A stretch of DNA of 6,989 nt, taken from the NCBI GenBank assembly GCA_919903585.1, contig CAKKST010000165.1, forward strand, positions 1 to 6,989. The letters are read 5' to 3'. A program made the position numbers and the translations under genes. Of the stretch, positions 1 to 6,345 are shown one piece after another. The DNA comes from Nitrospiria bacterium. GTDB lineage: Bacteria > Nitrospirota > CAKKRA01 > 9FT-COMBO-42-15. The notes beneath the pieces were generated by a model. That model was not told where the DNA came from. It saw nothing but the letters and a program-made list of their open reading frames with translations, and did not search any database. How positions within the stretch are numbered: the first letter of the stretch is position 1; every line of letters starts with the position of its first letter.

Positions 1-25
1 GTGAAAAACATTCTAAATTATTCTA

Positions 26-1039
26 TCACTTTCCTTTTAAATACTTAAACACCTGCACCCTGTTATTATATGAATCCGCTAAGTATATTTTATCGTTTTT
101 GTCTATATACAGGCCTGCAGGAAGCCACATCTTGCCGTTCTCAGAGCCTCCGCCGCCAAAGACCAGCAGCAGCTCGCCGTTTTTATTAAATACCTGAACC
201 ACATCATACATGGCGTCTGCAACATATATGTGTCCTTCACTGTCCACTGCAATGCCTTTAGGTTTGGAAAATTCCCCTATCCTGTTGCCGACCTTGCCAA
301 ATTTACCGATAAACTTTCCATCTTTATTAAATATCTGAACCCTGAAATTTAAGGTGTCGCATACATATATATTCCCATCCTTATCTATTGCTATGTTCGT
401 GGGAAAATTAAACTCGCCGTCCTTCTTGCCCCTCTGGCCGAATTCTGATACAGGCTTACCGTCAAGGGAAATGACCTTAATCTTGTTTGATGCCGTATCC
501 ACAACATAGAGATAATTATTTACAGGGTTTATTGCAAGGCCAGCGGGCCTTGCGAGGATCCCCTTTCCTCCAATCTCTGACTTTATTTTCCCCTTCTCGT
601 CAAAGACAAAGACCTTGCCAATTACAGAATCAGAGACATATACATTCGCCTTATCATCAACTGCCACGCCAATGGGAGAGGTGAAAAATTCATCCTTCCT
701 GACCCTGTCAATAAAGCTGTATTTCTTCTTATCCAAATCAAAGATGTGTATCCTGCGGCTGCCGCTGTCTGTGATATATATTTTCTCATCCTTGGCGGCA
801 AATATCCCATAAGGTTTTACAATACGGTTTTCTACATCCTCGCCAATAATAAATTCCCATATCTTTTTAAAGATAGACTTCTTTATTTTCAGATCCTCAG
901 GGGCTGAAAAGGACTGGACAAAACCTATCTTTGCCTCCTCTGGCGGCGGCGGCCAGACAAGCTCTGCAGAATAAAGTCTTGCGGGAAGTATAAAGATTAT
1001 CGCTGCAATAATTAAAAAAATGTGAGTTTTATTTTTCAT
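26..1039 (-). CDS. Secreted six-bladed NHL-repeat beta-propeller protein
   Basis: The 337-residue product starts with a Sec signal peptide (residues 1 to about 24: KNK, then a run of I/L/A/F, ending near LYSA). Mature sequence opens with LVWPPPPEEAKIGFV, an opening I recall from other exported NHL propellers. Six NHL blades follow at about 75-103, 121-150, 164-194, 212-241, 259-288 and 306-333. Each has the pattern P-x-G-(I/V/L)-A-(I/V)-D, then IYV-x-D, then a closing VQVF-type strand (for example FPTNIAIDKDGNIYVCDTLN). Six blades should close one propeller with little else. Such propellers usually act as binding or scaffold platforms, and no catalytic motif is visible. The ATG at 1039 is supported by a strong Shine-Dalgarno and by the signal peptide. 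The gene is the last in the row and probably has its own promoter at 1253-1280. Its partner is unknown; the neighbouring cytochrome and barrel suggest an envelope or electron-transfer setting. Confidence 0.9.
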   Translation of the reverse strand: MKNKTHIFLIIAAIIFILPARLYSAELVWPPPPEEAKIGFVQSFSAPEDLKIKKSIFKKIWEFIIGEDVENRIVKPYGIFAAKDEKIYITDSGSRRIHIFDLDKKKYSFIDRVRKDEFFTSPIGVAVDDKANVYVSDSVIGKVFVFDEKGKIKSEIGGKGILARPAGLAINPVNNYLYVVDTASNKIKVISLDGKPVSEFGQRGKKDGEFNFPTNIAIDKDGNIYVCDTLNFRVQIFNKDGKFIGKFGKVGNRIGEFSKPKGIAVDSEGHIYVADAMYDVVQVFNKNGELLLVFGGGGSENGKMWLPAGLYIDKNDKIYLADSYNNRVQVFKYLKGK

Positions 1040-1047
1040 CTGCGGAT

Positions 1048-1053
1048 TCCTCC
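1048..1053 (-). promoter_or_regulatory. Shine-Dalgarno site of the NHL-propeller gene
   Basis: On the minus strand GGAGGA ends 8 nt before the ATG at 1039-1037. It is close to the full anti-16S match and fixes this start codon. Confidence 0.8.
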
Positions 1054-1058
1054 ACTAA

Positions 1059-1075
1059 GTCATTCCCACGAAAGC
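1059..1075. repeat. Partial copy of a GTCATTCCC...GAAAGC-type palindromic repeat
   Basis: The 17 bases GTCATTCCCACGAAAGC resemble one arm plus loop of a widespread interspersed palindrome of the form GTCATTCCCGCGAAAGCGGG. The second arm is missing here (AAGC is followed by AACCT), so this would be a truncated copy. The family assignment is from memory. Confidence 0.35.
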
Positions 1076-1082
1076 AACCTTT

Positions 1083-1112
1083 TTGTAGGCACGGTTTAAA
1101 CCGTGCCTACAA
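1083..1112. repeat. Perfect 30-bp palindrome with TTTAAA centre
   Basis: Positions 1083-1097 (TTGTAGGCACGGTTT) are the exact reverse complement of 1098-1112, with no spacer and no mismatch. It lies in the leader of the NHL gene, about 44 nt before the start codon. No T-tract follows on the minus strand side (the next bases are AAAGG), so it is not a terminator. The GTAGG(G/C)-type outer arm is shared in style with the GTAGGGGC palindromes at 4833-4893 and 6578-6600, which suggests a mobile intergenic repeat. A dyad-binding site for a regulator is the alternative. Confidence 0.75.
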
Positions 1113-1232
1113 CACATTCACCCATCCACCCATCAACTCAATATCCCCATTTACCCATTTAATTTTCCCTCTCCTTAATTAAATCCCTTAACTCCTTAAC
1201 TCATCACTCATTTACCCATCTCCTTGTTTTTA
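1113..1232. repeat. Low-complexity, repeat-like leader sequence
   Basis: This gene-free stretch has pyrimidine-rich, loosely repeated words on the plus strand. CATTTACCCAT occurs at 1148-1158 and again at 1209-1219, TTAACTCC/TTAACTC lies in tandem around 1190-1202, and CACCCATCCACCCATC lies near 1120-1135. On the minus strand it reads as purine-rich ATGGGTRAATG-like units. It would be the leader of the NHL gene if the promoter at 1253-1280 is used. I see no gene or recognisable RNA element in it. Confidence 0.5.
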
Positions 1233-1252
1233 TTAAAAAATATCCTAATTTA

Positions 1253-1280
1253 AATATACCAGATAATCCCTTAAAGTCAA
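1253..1280 (-). promoter_or_regulatory. Probable sigma-70 promoter of the NHL-propeller gene
   Basis: On the minus strand the -35 box is TTGACT (1280-1275) and the -10 box is TATATT (1258-1253), with a 16-bp spacer. Each box is one mismatch from consensus. It starts 5 nt after the barrel stop codon, and the expected transcript start near 1246 gives a leader of about 205 nt. It would make the NHL gene independent of the upstream isomerase-barrel operon, although read-through is not excluded because no convincing terminator separates them. Confidence 0.5.
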
Positions 1281-1284
1281 GGGG

Positions 1285-3147
1285 TCAGAATACCCTTGTA
1301 ACCCTGAAAAACATGGTATTTTTAGTCGTTTCTGCAAGCCCCTGTGTTTCAAGGGAATAAACATATTCCCCTGATAACAGTATTTTTCTTATCCTATAAT
1401 CTATCCTCGCCTCACCGCTAAGGGTATTCTTGTTTAGGTTTAGCGAATATCGGCTCCACTCCTCCCTTATCTTAAGGGTTGCACCCATATTCCTTATGGG
1501 AAAGAGCATTACCCTCGTTTCAACATACGTTGTCTCTGTGTCATTGGATGAGGGATTAGAGTAGTCATAAAGCGCATATCCGCCTGATAAAAAGAGGCCT
1601 CCCCAGACATTATAGTCCAACCTTGACTCCAGCATAACAAGCTCGTTCTTTGTCCAAGGTTCATCCCCTTTCCTTTGCCAATAATTGTCATACCCAAAAT
1701 TCGCAATAACAGCAAGCCCCCTTATGTAATAGCTTGATATCCCGAGCCTGTACCTATGCTCATCCCTGTCCTCTACATCTACCCTGCTCTCCCTCCTTGA
1801 GCTAAACTGATAGTCTGTTGACAGAAGGATTATATTAAGATTATATGCAATTCCCATACCAGCTATATGGCCTGTATTAAAACCATCGTCCCCGGGGTCA
1901 GCATTAACAATGCCGTAATCAAACCTATAAGAGGAATTAAAGGTAAGATTCCTTATTGGCAGGGTATAAGAATAACCTGCGCCATAGTTCTGGGCCTTAC
2001 TTTTTGATGTAGATATCTCTGAACTGCTCTTAGACTGCAGATACGAGGCATTACCCATCAGATTCAATCCTACCACAGGCCTTCCAAGTATATTAAGTGT
2101 TGTCTGATGGCTGTCCATGTCTGTGGATGAAATAGTCCTGCTAAAATGGTAGCCGAGCCTTGTGTCTAATCGGGGGTCAGGATGATAATACAATGTTGTT
2201 GAGGAGAGGTGTCTCCTTGATAAAACCCGCAGCCTTTCACCGCCTGAGTTGGTCTCATCAAAGGTATAATAAAAGTTGTAATCCGTGGTAAGGTCTAAAT
2301 ATACAAGGGGATGGAAGTATAAACCTACCCCTGTGTCAACATTGTCTTTTAAAGAGGTATCTGTATCTGCCCCATCCTTTGCGCCTGTAGTTTGATAACT
2401 TGCGAAGGTGCGGAGGTGAAGTATCCTTGTAAGCTGACTGCCATAGTTCATGTCTATGCCATGTGAATCACTCGTGCTTGTGTCGCCCAGCCTGTTAAGG
2501 GAATTTAAATACCTGTATCTTGCAAAAAAAACACTTGATGAGGTTACCTTATTTAATTCAAGGGATGCCTCCCTCTTTCTCTCATCCTTCATTGACTGCG
2601 GGTCATCAGTTACTGTCTCAGTCTGCTCCATCAAGAGCCGTATTGTCGGCAGACTCCTTAGTAAAAGCGACCACCTCAGGCCGTGCGATGCAGTAGTAGT
2701 CTTCCTTGATGTATATACTGAGCTGTCTGAATCTGAAATAAATCTGTTTGTATAGAGTGTCAATGGGAAAAAGCGCTGCGGGAAGAATGAAACTGCTATA
2801 TTATATCCATAATCCTTTGTGCGGCTGTCACTGTCATTAAGTTCATCCCATGTGTGCGTGAAGGTTGTCCCAATAGAAAATGTTGCTATCCTCGGGTCAA
2901 AAACAGGGCCATTAAGATTTAAAAAATACCTCTGCTGAAAGGTCTTCTGGTCTGTCTCTGTTGTTGTATCGCCTGACTTGCTCTTTTCAATCCTGTCTCT
3001 ATAGGACAGCTCAAGCATCCCTGACCACGAAAACCTTTGGGCATTGGCCTTTTTTAAAGGAAAAAGGATAAAAATTACCGCAGCAATTATTATTATCCCT
3101 GTCTGCCGACAGGCAAGCCTTTTACTCTTTTTTCTCAAAAGGTGCAT
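1285..3147 (-). CDS. Large outer-membrane beta-barrel protein, function unknown
   Basis: The 620-residue product has a signal peptide: a basic start (RKKSKR), a GIIIIAAVIFILFPL core and an ANA-Q cleavage site after residue 36. The mature part, about 584 residues, is a continuous series of short amphipathic strands with aromatic edges and polar Asp/Ser/Thr-rich loops. Examples are QQRYFLNLNGPVFDPRIA near 70 and NYGAGYSYTLPIRNLTFNSS near 390. It ends in Phe (RVTRVF), the usual BAM-recognised C-terminus. Length would allow a barrel of roughly 24-28 strands. The only Cys lies in the signal peptide, so there is no heme motif and no CXXC of the MtrB type. ATG at 3147 overlaps the isomerase gene by 26 nt, so translation is probably coupled; no strong Shine-Dalgarno is visible. 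Location is confident. Whether it is a porin, a cytochrome conduit or a polysaccharide/protein exporter cannot be told. Confidence 0.88.
   Translation of the reverse strand: MHLLRKKSKRLACRQTGIIIIAAVIFILFPLKKANAQRFSWSGMLELSYRDRIEKSKSGDTTTETDQKTFQQRYFLNLNGPVFDPRIATFSIGTTFTHTWDELNDSDSRTKDYGYNIAVSFFPQRFFPLTLYTNRFISDSDSSVYTSRKTTTASHGLRWSLLLRSLPTIRLLMEQTETVTDDPQSMKDERKREASLELNKVTSSSVFFARYRYLNSLNRLGDTSTSDSHGIDMNYGSQLTRILHLRTFASYQTTGAKDGADTDTSLKDNVDTGVGLYFHPLVYLDLTTDYNFYYTFDETNSGGERLRVLSRRHLSSTTLYYHPDPRLDTRLGYHFSRTISSTDMDSHQTTLNILGRPVVGLNLMGNASYLQSKSSSEISTSKSKAQNYGAGYSYTLPIRNLTFNSSYRFDYGIVNADPGDDGFNTGHIAGMGIAYNLNIILLSTDYQFSSRRESRVDVEDRDEHRYRLGISSYYIRGLAVIANFGYDNYWQRKGDEPWTKNELVMLESRLDYNVWGGLFLSGGYALYDYSNPSSNDTETTYVETRVMLFPIRNMGATLKIREEWSRYSLNLNKNTLSGEARIDYRIRKILLSGEYVYSLETQGLAETTKNTMFFRVTRVF
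3098..3113. repeat. Small palindrome inside the barrel signal peptide coding region
   Basis: CCTGTC (3098-3103) and GACAGG (3108-3113) are inverted copies around the 4-nt loop TGCC. On the coding strand this is part of CTTGCCTGTCGGCAGACAGG, which encodes the LACRQTG part of the signal-peptide n-region. The sequence resembles a common interspersed palindrome built on CCTGTCGGCAGACAGG. A repeat-derived n-region is plausible but not shown. Confidence 0.4.
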
Positions 3148-4153
3148 AATACTTTATCTCTGCCTTTTCTTTTAATCCCTTAATCCAGTCCATCTTCTTA
3201 TCTTCAGTAGTAACCTCTTCAAGGTCCTTTTTAAGCTTTTCCTTTACCTTGGAATAAGGGTTATAATGCGCTTCCTTTTTCTCTTCCAATTTTATTATGT
3301 GAAAGCCATAAATGGTCTGTATTACATCGCTTATCCCGCCAACCTTCATGGAAAAGGCAACATCCTCAATATAAGGCTCCAGCCTCCCCTTATGAATAAA
3401 TCCCATATCGCCGCCCTTCTCCTTGCTCGGGTCATCTGAGAGCTCTTTTGCCATTTTAGAAAAATCCTTTCCTGCCTTTAATTCCGCAAGTATACTCTCT
3501 GCCTTTTCCCTTCCCTTTTCCCATTGCTCATTTGAGGCATAGGCTTGCACCTTAATCAATATCTGCCTGAGCCTTATCTTTTCAGGCTCCCTGAATTTCT
3601 CCCTGTTCTTATCAAAATATTCCTTAACCTCTTTATCACTCAGTTTTATTGGTTTCCCAAAGAGCCTTTCCCTGACCTTTTTTATTGACAGCTCCCTTTC
3701 AATTAACTTCTTATAACTGTTCGGGTCAAGGCTATTTGCTGATAACGCCTTATTAAAGGCATCTTCAGATGGGTACGCCTTTTTTATCTCCTTAAGCCGC
3801 TTGTCAATTTCATTTTCAGGGATTGCAATACCCATCCTCTTTGACTCCTGATACACAAGCTCCTCTGTAATTAATTCATCTAAGGCCTTGTTCTTTATCT
3901 CCTCTAATTCCTTGTCGCTAATCCGTCCATGAAAGCTGCTCACAGAGGAGAGCTGTTTTGTGCGTATCTCAAGGAGATTGGAGGTAATTGGGGCTCCATT
4001 AACTGCGGCGGTAATCTCTTTTGCTGTATCTTTGGGATTTTCCTTCTGAAATGGTATATCCTGCGAATGAAGCGGCAAAACTGAAAGGATTAAATAGAAC
4101 GTTAAAAGCTGACAACTGAGAGTTAATTTAAGAACGGCTCTACCTCTACTCAT
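3122..4153 (-). CDS. Secreted PpiC/SurA-type peptidyl-prolyl cis-trans isomerase
   Basis: The 343-residue product (from ATG 4153) catalyses prolyl cis-trans isomerisation and probably chaperones exported proteins in the periplasm. The signal peptide covers about residues 1-31 (MSRGRAVLKLTLSCQLL... to LHSQ). There is no proper lipobox around its Cys. A SurA_N-like helical domain spans about 46-170 (ITAAVNGAPITSNLLE; LITEELVYQES). A parvulin domain spans about 191-290, with IRLRQILIKV, DFSKMAKELSDDPS, GGDMGFIHKGRLEP, VGGISDVIQTIYGFHIIKLEE in order. A basic helical tail follows. Family length is normal for single-parvulin SurA relatives. An in-frame GTG at 4231 would add 26 residues in front of the signal peptide; it has no well-spaced ribosome site, so 4153 with AGGGGGA upstream is preferred. 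The 3' end overlaps the barrel gene, which makes that barrel a likely client. Confidence 0.92.
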   Translation of the reverse strand: MSRGRAVLKLTLSCQLLTFYLILSVLPLHSQDIPFQKENPKDTAKEITAAVNGAPITSNLLEIRTKQLSSVSSFHGRISDKELEEIKNKALDELITEELVYQESKRMGIAIPENEIDKRLKEIKKAYPSEDAFNKALSANSLDPNSYKKLIERELSIKKVRERLFGKPIKLSDKEVKEYFDKNREKFREPEKIRLRQILIKVQAYASNEQWEKGREKAESILAELKAGKDFSKMAKELSDDPSKEKGGDMGFIHKGRLEPYIEDVAFSMKVGGISDVIQTIYGFHIIKLEEKKEAHYNPYSKVKEKLKKDLEEVTTEDKKMDWIKGLKEKAEIKYYAPFEKKE

Positions 4154-4252
4154 CTTATCCCCCTGTTTAATTGGCAATATTTTTAAATCTACCCGCCTGT
4201 TTCTCCCCAGAATGTAGCGGTGAGTTTCCACCCTTTATATAGGGTTTTTGGG
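4154..4252 (-). other. Leader of the isomerase-barrel operon with competing hairpins
   Basis: If the promoter at 4260-4288 is used, the isomerase transcript has a leader of about 100 nt. It holds an ACCCT/AGGGT hairpin (4241-4245 with 4230-4234, 6-nt loop) and a GGTG/CACC hairpin (4229-4232 with 4219-4222). These share bases 4230-4232 and so exclude each other. A weaker CTAC/GTAG pairing links 4214-4217 with 4189-4192. I could not match it to a known riboswitch consensus. The pairs are short and may be chance. Confidence 0.3.
4158..4164 (-). promoter_or_regulatory. Shine-Dalgarno site deciding the isomerase start
   Basis: On the minus strand AGGGGGA is followed by TAAG and then the ATG at 4153. 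It supports this start over the in-frame GTG at 4231, and the signal peptide begins directly at this ATG. Confidence 0.6.
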
Positions 4253-4259
4253 AGTTTAA

Positions 4260-4288
4260 AATTTAGCATAATTTTGCCTGCAAATCAA
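4260..4288 (-). promoter_or_regulatory. Possible sigma-70 promoter upstream of the isomerase gene
   Basis: On the minus strand TTGATT (4288-4283) is followed after 17 bp by TAAATT (4265-4260), which is preceded by TGC, an extended -10 form. An overlapping alternative is TTGCTT (4292-4287), 16 bp, TATGCT (4270-4265). The site lies in the 179-nt gap between the ligase stop codon and the isomerase ATG, where an operon promoter would be expected. Confidence 0.4.
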
Positions 4289-4332
4289 GCAAAAAACAGG
4301 CTTTTTCGCAGGGTTAGAATGTCCTGCCAAAA

Positions 4333-6339
4333 TCAAAACCTGCGATACCTTCCTGCATTATTAAGCATCTCCATAGACTCCTGTATCCTGCCTGTCTCCT
4401 TATAAATATCCGAAAGCTGGGAATAGGCCTCGGGCAGGTTGGGTCTTAAAAATAGTGTCCTCTTAAAATATTCTTCTGCAAGCCTTAAATCGCCTGATTT
4501 TTTATAAATAAGGCCAATATTAAATGGAATCATGTAATCAGGATATATCTCATATGCCTTTGAATATTCAGCAAGGCTCTCTTTATAATCTCCGAGCTGA
4601 TAATTAGCAACACCAAGAAAAAGATGGAGTTCGTCATTAAGGGGATCCCATTTTAGCCCTTTTTTTGCCAGAGGGATTACCTCCTTATACCGCATATCCC
4701 GCATAAGGTACCATGCATCTTTATGAATCTTTGATGCAATAACAGGACCAAAACCCTTCCAGATAAAGATAACTGCTGCAAAAGCTGAGATGCTAAAAAT
4801 TAAAAATGACAGAAATGGATTAAATGTTTTGCGTAGGGGCAGACCCGCGTGCCTGCCTCCATAATAAGGGCGAACACATCGGTTCGCCCCTACAGGGGGC
4901 TTCGCCCGCCCCCCTGCCATAACCATAACAAACCCCAGATATAGCCAGTAAAGCATGGCATTGGGGACCAAATTCAGCGGAAATTCTACTAATGCATGGA
5001 TCAGGATGGCAGATGCCCCTGATATCATTCCAATTGTAAACGCCTTTTCTTTTAATGGGGAATCAGAGCGGATGATCCTAAACCCTTCTTTAAAAAATAT
5101 TATATTTATCCATAAAAACAGTAATAACCCAATAATCCCCTGCTCAGATGCAATCTCCAGATATTGATTATGCGGGCTTTCCGCAGAGCCGAGATAGGGA
5201 ATATATTCAGGATTCTCCTTTAAAAAAGCGCCCTGATAATGCTGATAATTCAATCTAAAGGTATTTACACCAATGCCAATTATGGGGTTATCTTTTATCA
5301 TATTAAATGTCGTTCCCCACATTAATTCCCTCCCCTTTATTGTTAGATGAGACCTTGTGATTGGTGATAGCTCTGCGATTATTGGATTTGATCCTACTGG
5401 AAGCATAAGGGTTATTCCTGCAGTAACTATTGCTAACGCAGCAATAACTATCACAGAGAACTTGAGATATTTTTTAAGATCTCCGAATGGCATCAGACTC
5501 TTATTTCTCACAATAAGAATTAACAATACAATAATGGATACAAACAGCCCCAGCCATGCGCCCTTTGTCCGTGATATTAAGATGCAGAAGATTAATATAA
5601 ACAAGGCAATACTATAGCTATATCTCTTTCTAATATCATCAAAATAATACCACAGGTTTATTAGTGTAACAGGGATAACTGCAATAAGAAAACTGCTCAT
5701 AAAATTTGGATTTCCATAGGTGGAGTATACTGCTGTTTTGTCAGGCAGCTTTTTTGGTATAGAAAATTTTATTCCATGCTCGTAATCAAGCCCAAAAAAC
5801 TGAAGGATGCCAATAAAGGCGCTTATTGTGCTGACAATGATAAGGACATTAAGGATTTTTTCAATAAAGACTAATCCCCCCATCCCCCCTTTAGTAAAGG
5901 GGGGCGAGGGGGGATTATGATTTTTCCATGATGTATTGGGATGGAGTAAATACAGTGTCAGAAAAAATAATCCAATCTGTGGCAAAAAGAGGGAATAATA
6001 TCTCAGGCTCACCTGAATATTTATTGAATTAAAAAGTGATAAAAGCCCCCAGAAGGAAAATAGCAGGACAGCCATAATAATTGACCCCCACCCTCCCCTC
6101 CCCCGCAAAGGGGGGAAGGACTTCTTCATCTCCCCTCCCCTTGCGGGAGGGGATGAAGGGGAGGGGGCAGGCAGTTTTACTGTAATGAATACGGCATATA
6201 AAAAGATTACGGCAACAAGAGCCTGAAAAATAAATCTCTTTGGTATATAAAAGGACTCATAGGTAAGCCATGTGAAGAAAAGTGGAACAGCTATTATTAG
6301 GGCATAGAAAAGGTATTGGGAGATTTTATTTTCAGTCAT
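4333..6339 (-). CDS. O-antigen ligase/polymerase-like (Wzy_C) membrane protein with C-terminal TPR repeats
   Basis: The 668-residue product (from ATG 6339) is a polytopic inner-membrane protein. Family members transfer or polymerise glycan from an undecaprenyl-linked carrier on the periplasmic side. The reading frame is open to 6456; residue numbers below use that ATG (707 residues). Hydrophobic segments run from about 45 to 570. Wzy_C hallmarks are ISRTKGAWLGL (294-304), GRELMWGTTFNMIKDNPIIG (375-394) and SPHNQYLEIASEQGIIG (427-443), giving the Arg and His residues typical of ligases. About four TPR-like units follow a last membrane segment: 576-609, 610-641, 642-676 and 677-705. Residues 1-35 and the stretches 96-124, 181-195 and 515-542 are translated repeat DNA. 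I chose ATG 6339 because upstream sequence is repeat and GGAAG precedes it; 6351 and 6456 are possible. The substrate may be O-antigen, another glycan or a protein. Confidence 0.85.
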   Translation of the reverse strand: MTENKISQYLFYALIIAVPLFFTWLTYESFYIPKRFIFQALVAVIFLYAVFITVKLPAPSPSSPPARGGEMKKSFPPLRGRGGWGSIIMAVLLFSFWGLLSLFNSINIQVSLRYYSLFLPQIGLFFLTLYLLHPNTSWKNHNPPSPPFTKGGMGGLVFIEKILNVLIIVSTISAFIGILQFFGLDYEHGIKFSIPKKLPDKTAVYSTYGNPNFMSSFLIAVIPVTLINLWYYFDDIRKRYSYSIALFILIFCILISRTKGAWLGLFVSIIVLLILIVRNKSLMPFGDLKKYLKFSVIVIAALAIVTAGITLMLPVGSNPIIAELSPITRSHLTIKGRELMWGTTFNMIKDNPIIGIGVNTFRLNYQHYQGAFLKENPEYIPYLGSAESPHNQYLEIASEQGIIGLLLFLWINIIFFKEGFRIIRSDSPLKEKAFTIGMISGASAILIHALVEFPLNLVPNAMLYWLYLGFVMVMAGGRAKPPVGANRCVRPYYGGRHAGLPLRKTFNPFLSFLIFSISAFAAVIFIWKGFGPVIASKIHKDAWYLMRDMRYKEVIPLAKKGLKWDPLNDELHLFLGVANYQLGDYKESLAEYSKAYEIYPDYMIPFNIGLIYKKSGDLRLAEEYFKRTLFLRPNLPEAYSQLSDIYKETGRIQESMEMLNNAGRYRRF
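4833..4915. repeat. Composite palindromic repeat inserted in frame in the ligase gene
   Basis: The outer arms GTAGGGGC (4833-4840) and GCCCCTAC (4886-4893) bound a 61-bp element. It contains a GGCAG/CTGCC hairpin (4838-4842 with 4853-4857) and a perfect 8-bp GGGCGAAC/GTTCGCCC hairpin (4868-4875 with 4882-4889, loop ACATCG). A third hairpin, AGGGGGC with GCCCCCCT (4894-4900 with 4908-4915, one unpaired C), adjoins it. The second hairpin belongs to the same family as the intergenic copy at 6578-6597. The element is translated as a Gly/Arg/Pro-rich stretch (residues 515-542 of the long frame) between the last two membrane segments and shows no sequence kinship to the Wzy_C fold. Confidence 0.85.
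5872..5917. repeat. 46-bp palindromic repeat inserted in frame in the ligase gene
   Basis: The outer arms TAATCCCCCC (5872-5881) and GGGGGGATTA (5908-5917) are exact inverted copies. The inner arms CCCCCCTTTA (5884-5893) and TAAAGGGGGG (5895-5904) are also exact, around a single G. On the coding strand it gives NPPSPPFTKGGMGGL, a peptide I recall as a recurring translated repeat in unrelated proteins of repeat-rich genomes. It sits in a hydrophilic loop between membrane segments, and the frame is kept. Confidence 0.85.
6085..6168. repeat. G/C-rich repeat pair inserted in frame in the ligase gene
   Basis: Two hairpins lie side by side. The first is CCCCC/GGGGG (6100-6104 with 6110-6114, loop GCAAA). 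The second is a perfect 9-bp TCCCCTCCC/GGGAGGGGA (6131-6139 with 6145-6153, loop CTTGC). The flanking C-rich (6085-6099) and G-rich (6158-6167) runs can pair to enclose both. Translated, it yields a Pro/Ser/Gly/Arg stretch (about residues 97-124 of the long frame, with SPPARGGE and PPLRGRGG) between membrane segments two and three. Confidence 0.75.
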
Positions 6340-6345
6340 TCTATC

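Noticed and set aside
615..812. Plus-strand open frames inside the NHL, barrel and ligase genes (for example 487-684, 615-812, 2450-2755, 4955-5167, 5357-5617, 6629-6841)
   Set aside because: All lie opposite strong coding genes, lack ribosome sites and recognisable domains, and have the skewed composition of antisense shadows.
1113..1232. Leader peptides (ATGGGTAAATGA and similar mini-frames on the minus strand)
   Set aside because: The frames of 3-8 codons arise from the repeated ATGGGTRAATG word. No attenuator structure or codon run suggests a translated leader.
1268..1283. CCCTT/AAGGG hairpin just after the barrel stop as a terminator
   Set aside because: It has a 5-bp stem with a 6-nt loop and no T-tract on the minus strand. 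It also overlaps the much better promoter -35 box.
1285..3147. MtrB/PioB-type decaheme conduit barrel
   Set aside because: The CXXC near the mature N-terminus and the family's recognisable motifs are absent. Only size and neighbourhood are compatible.
4154..4231. N-terminal extension of the isomerase from GTG 4231
   Set aside because: It would place 26 polar residues before a clear signal peptide, and the GTG lacks a suitably spaced Shine-Dalgarno, whereas ATG 4153 has one.
4154..4252. GEMM (cyclic dinucleotide) riboswitch before the isomerase gene
   Set aside because: I looked for the conserved GEMM core (GGCAAACC-type and CGCAAAGCC-type segments) on the minus strand and did not find it.
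4276..4332. Terminator of the ligase gene in the gap before the isomerase
   Set aside because: GCCTG/CAGGC arms are separated by 16 nt and, on the minus strand, are not followed by a T-tract. A GCAGG/CCTGC pairing nearby is only 5 bp. Too weak to call.
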